A stretch of DNA of 64,000 nt, from contig NZ_CANLRL010000009.1 of assembly GCF_947493595.1 (NCBI RefSeq), positions 1 to 64,000 of the forward strand. Direction: 5' to 3'. The notes below the pieces were generated by a model, which was not told the DNA's origin, searched no databases, and saw only the letters and a program-made list of their open reading frames with translations. Of this stretch, positions 62,680 to 64,000 are shown piece after piece; positions within the stretch are counted from its first letter, which is position 1; the number at the start of each line of letters is the position of its first letter. Origin of the DNA: an uncultured Shimia sp. (lineage in GTDB: Bacteria > Pseudomonadota > Alphaproteobacteria > Rhodobacterales > Rhodobacteraceae). A program made the translations under genes and the position numbers.

Positions 62680-64000
62680 TTGGGCAATGCGAGAAATGTA
62701 GCTTTCTGGGTCGTGCTGTTTTTACTGATCCTGGCTTTGTTCAACTTGTTCAGCGGAGACAGCAGCTCGCTGCAAAGCCGTGAAAGCAGTTATTCGGACT
62801 TTGTGGCGTCGGTGGAAGCCGGGCAAGTGCAGAATGTGGTCATTGATGGCGAAAAGCTGCGCTATCAGACGCAAGATGGCTCGACCAATTCGGCGATTCT
62901 GCCACGTGATGCAGAGGTGACAAAGCTTCTGACGGACAAAGGCATTGATGTACGTGCCGAGAGCCAGGAAACCTCCGGTCTGCAAGCCTTCCTGATCAGC
63001 CTTTTGCCTTTCCTTCTGCTGATTGGTGTCTGGATCTATTTCATGAACCGCATGCAAGGCGGCGGCAAAGGTGGCGCGATGGGCTTTGGCAAATCCAAAG
63101 CCAAGATGCTGACCGAAAAGCATGGCCGCGTGACCTTTGATGATGTGGCAGGCATTGATGAGGCCAAAGAAGAGCTCGAAGAGATTGTTGAATTCCTGCG
63201 CAACCCGCAGAAATTCTCCCGCCTTGGCGGCAAAATTCCCAAGGGTGCGCTGCTTGTTGGCCCTCCCGGCACCGGTAAAACGCTTCTCGCACGTGCGATT
63301 GCAGGCGAAGCTGGTGTGCCGTTCTTCACCATTTCCGGTTCTGACTTTGTGGAGATGTTTGTTGGTGTGGGGGCTTCCCGTGTCCGTGACATGTTTGAGC
63401 AGGCCAAGAAAAACGCGCCGTGCATCGTGTTTATCGACGAAATCGACGCCGTGGGCCGTCACCGTGGCGCAGGCTACGGCGGTGGCAACGATGAGCGTGA
63501 ACAGACACTCAACCAATTGCTGGTGGAGATGGACGGTTTTGAAGCCAACGAAGGCGTGATCATTCTCGCCGCGACCAACCGTCGTGACGTGCTGGACCCT
63601 GCGCTGCTGCGTCCGGGCCGTTTTGACCGCAACGTGACCGTGGGCAACCCGGACATCAAAGGCCGCGAGAAAATCCTTGGTGTGCACGCGCGCAAGACCC
63701 CACTGGGCCCTGACGTTGATCTGCGCATCATTGCGCGTGGGACGCCTGGCTTCTCCGGTGCGGACCTTGCCAACCTGGTGAACGAGGCCGCGCTGACAGC
63801 CGCCCGCGTTGGCCGCCGGTTTGTCACCATGGAAGATTTTGAATTTGCCAAGGACAAGATCATGATGGGGGCCGAACGGCGCAGCATGGTCATGACCCAA
63901 GAGCAAAAAGAAATGACCGCCTACCACGAAGCTGGCCACGCGATTGTGGGTATTCACCTGCCAAAATGTGATCCGGTCTATAAGGCAACAATCATCCCGC
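62680..64000 (+). CDS. ftsH: FtsH, ATP-dependent membrane metalloprotease (partial, 3' end beyond window)
   Basis: The first 440 residues are in the window. Two membrane helices (about 7-24 and about 105-124) flank a periplasmic segment. The AAA+ domain has Walker A GPPGTGKT, Walker [10 protein letters not shown] and the second region of homology [12 protein letters not shown]. The zinc motif HEAGH lies near the end of the visible part. It degrades membrane proteins and regulators such as LpxC or sigma-32. The start is TTG 62680 with GGGAG 8 nt upstream. Confidence 0.95.
   Translation, partial: MGNARNVAFWVVLFLLILALFNLFSGDSSSLQSRESSYSDFVASVEAGQVQNVVIDGEKLRYQTQDGSTNSAILPRDAEVTKLLTDKGIDVRAESQETSGLQAFLISLLPFLLLIGVWIYFMNRMQGGGKGGAMGFGKSKAKMLTEKHGRVTFDDVAGIDEAKEELEEIVEFLRNPQKFSRLGGKIPKGALLVGPPGTGKTLLARAIAGEAGVPFFTISGSDFVEMFVGVGASRVRDMFEQAKKNAPCIVFIDEIDAVGRHRGAGYGGGNDEREQTLNQLLVEMDGFEANEGVIILAATNRRDVLDPALLRPGRFDRNVTVGNPDIKGREKILGVHARKTPLGPDVDLRIIARGTPGFSGADLANLVNEAALTAARVGRRFVTMEDFEFAKDKIMMGAERRSMVMTQEQKEMTAYHEAGHAIVGIHLPKCDPVYKATIIP

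Overview
The window looks like a chromosomal segment of a Roseobacter-group (Rhodobacteraceae) alphaproteobacterium. This is inferred from the moderately high GC content, the nosCRZDFYLX gene order, the C-terminal Hint domain on an RTX protein, the ybgC-tolQRAB-pal-cpoB-tilS-ftsH order, and many tightly overlapping operons with ATGA/GTGA junctions. I saw no rRNA, tRNA, CRISPR array, insertion sequence or phage gene.

Layout. 0.3-2.8 kb: a hybrid sensor kinase, followed by about 0.9 kb without a credible gene. 3.7-9.6 kb: a BMP-type (nucleoside-like) ABC importer with a cytosine-deaminase-like amidohydrolase. 9.6-11.3 kb (minus): a PfkB sugar kinase and a GntR/FCD regulator with a perfect palindrome upstream. 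11.4-20.0 kb (minus): an eight-gene signalling/GTPase operon. Its order of transcription is Ser/Thr kinase, FHA protein, PP2C phosphatase, three different P-loop GTPases of dynamin-like character, and two small proteins that may have Roadblock/LC7-like folds. 20.6-25.8 kb: an AsmA-family protein, a small secreted protein, an MFS transporter interrupted by an in-frame TAG, and a LuxR-type regulator without a visible luxI. 26.4-29.3 kb (minus): a large RTX/Hint protein. 29.5-38.6 kb: the complete nitrous oxide reductase cluster behind a perfect FNR-type box. 38.9-41.7 kb: a globin-coupled chemoreceptor and NnrS. 41.7-49.3 kb (minus): a LysR regulator and a hydantoinase A/B, FAD oxidoreductase, HpcH-type aldolase and epimerase operon. 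49.5-54.0 kb: glycerate kinase, SDR, lyxose-isomerase-like protein, fructokinase-like kinase and an unknown gene. 54.2-55.7 kb: a double CDGSH-glutamate-synthase-like fusion. 55.8-64.0 kb: ybgC, the tol-pal operon, tilS and the 5' part of ftsH, which runs off the window.

How the parts work together. The nos genes build and mature periplasmic NosZ, which reduces N2O to N2. The FNR-type box, NnrS and an oxygen-sensing chemotaxis receptor next to them form a low-oxygen/nitrogen-oxide island. The tol-pal block is housekeeping envelope machinery.

The most likely undescribed system is the 11.4-20.0 kb operon. It combines the kinase/FHA/phosphatase triad known from type VI secretion control with three GTPases and putative GTPase regulators, with no secretion genes nearby. 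The second most useful observation is the MFS nonsense codon. The reading frame continues 39 sense codons past TAG and ends in an ATGA overlap with the next gene, which argues for a recent truncation, a sequencing error or readthrough.
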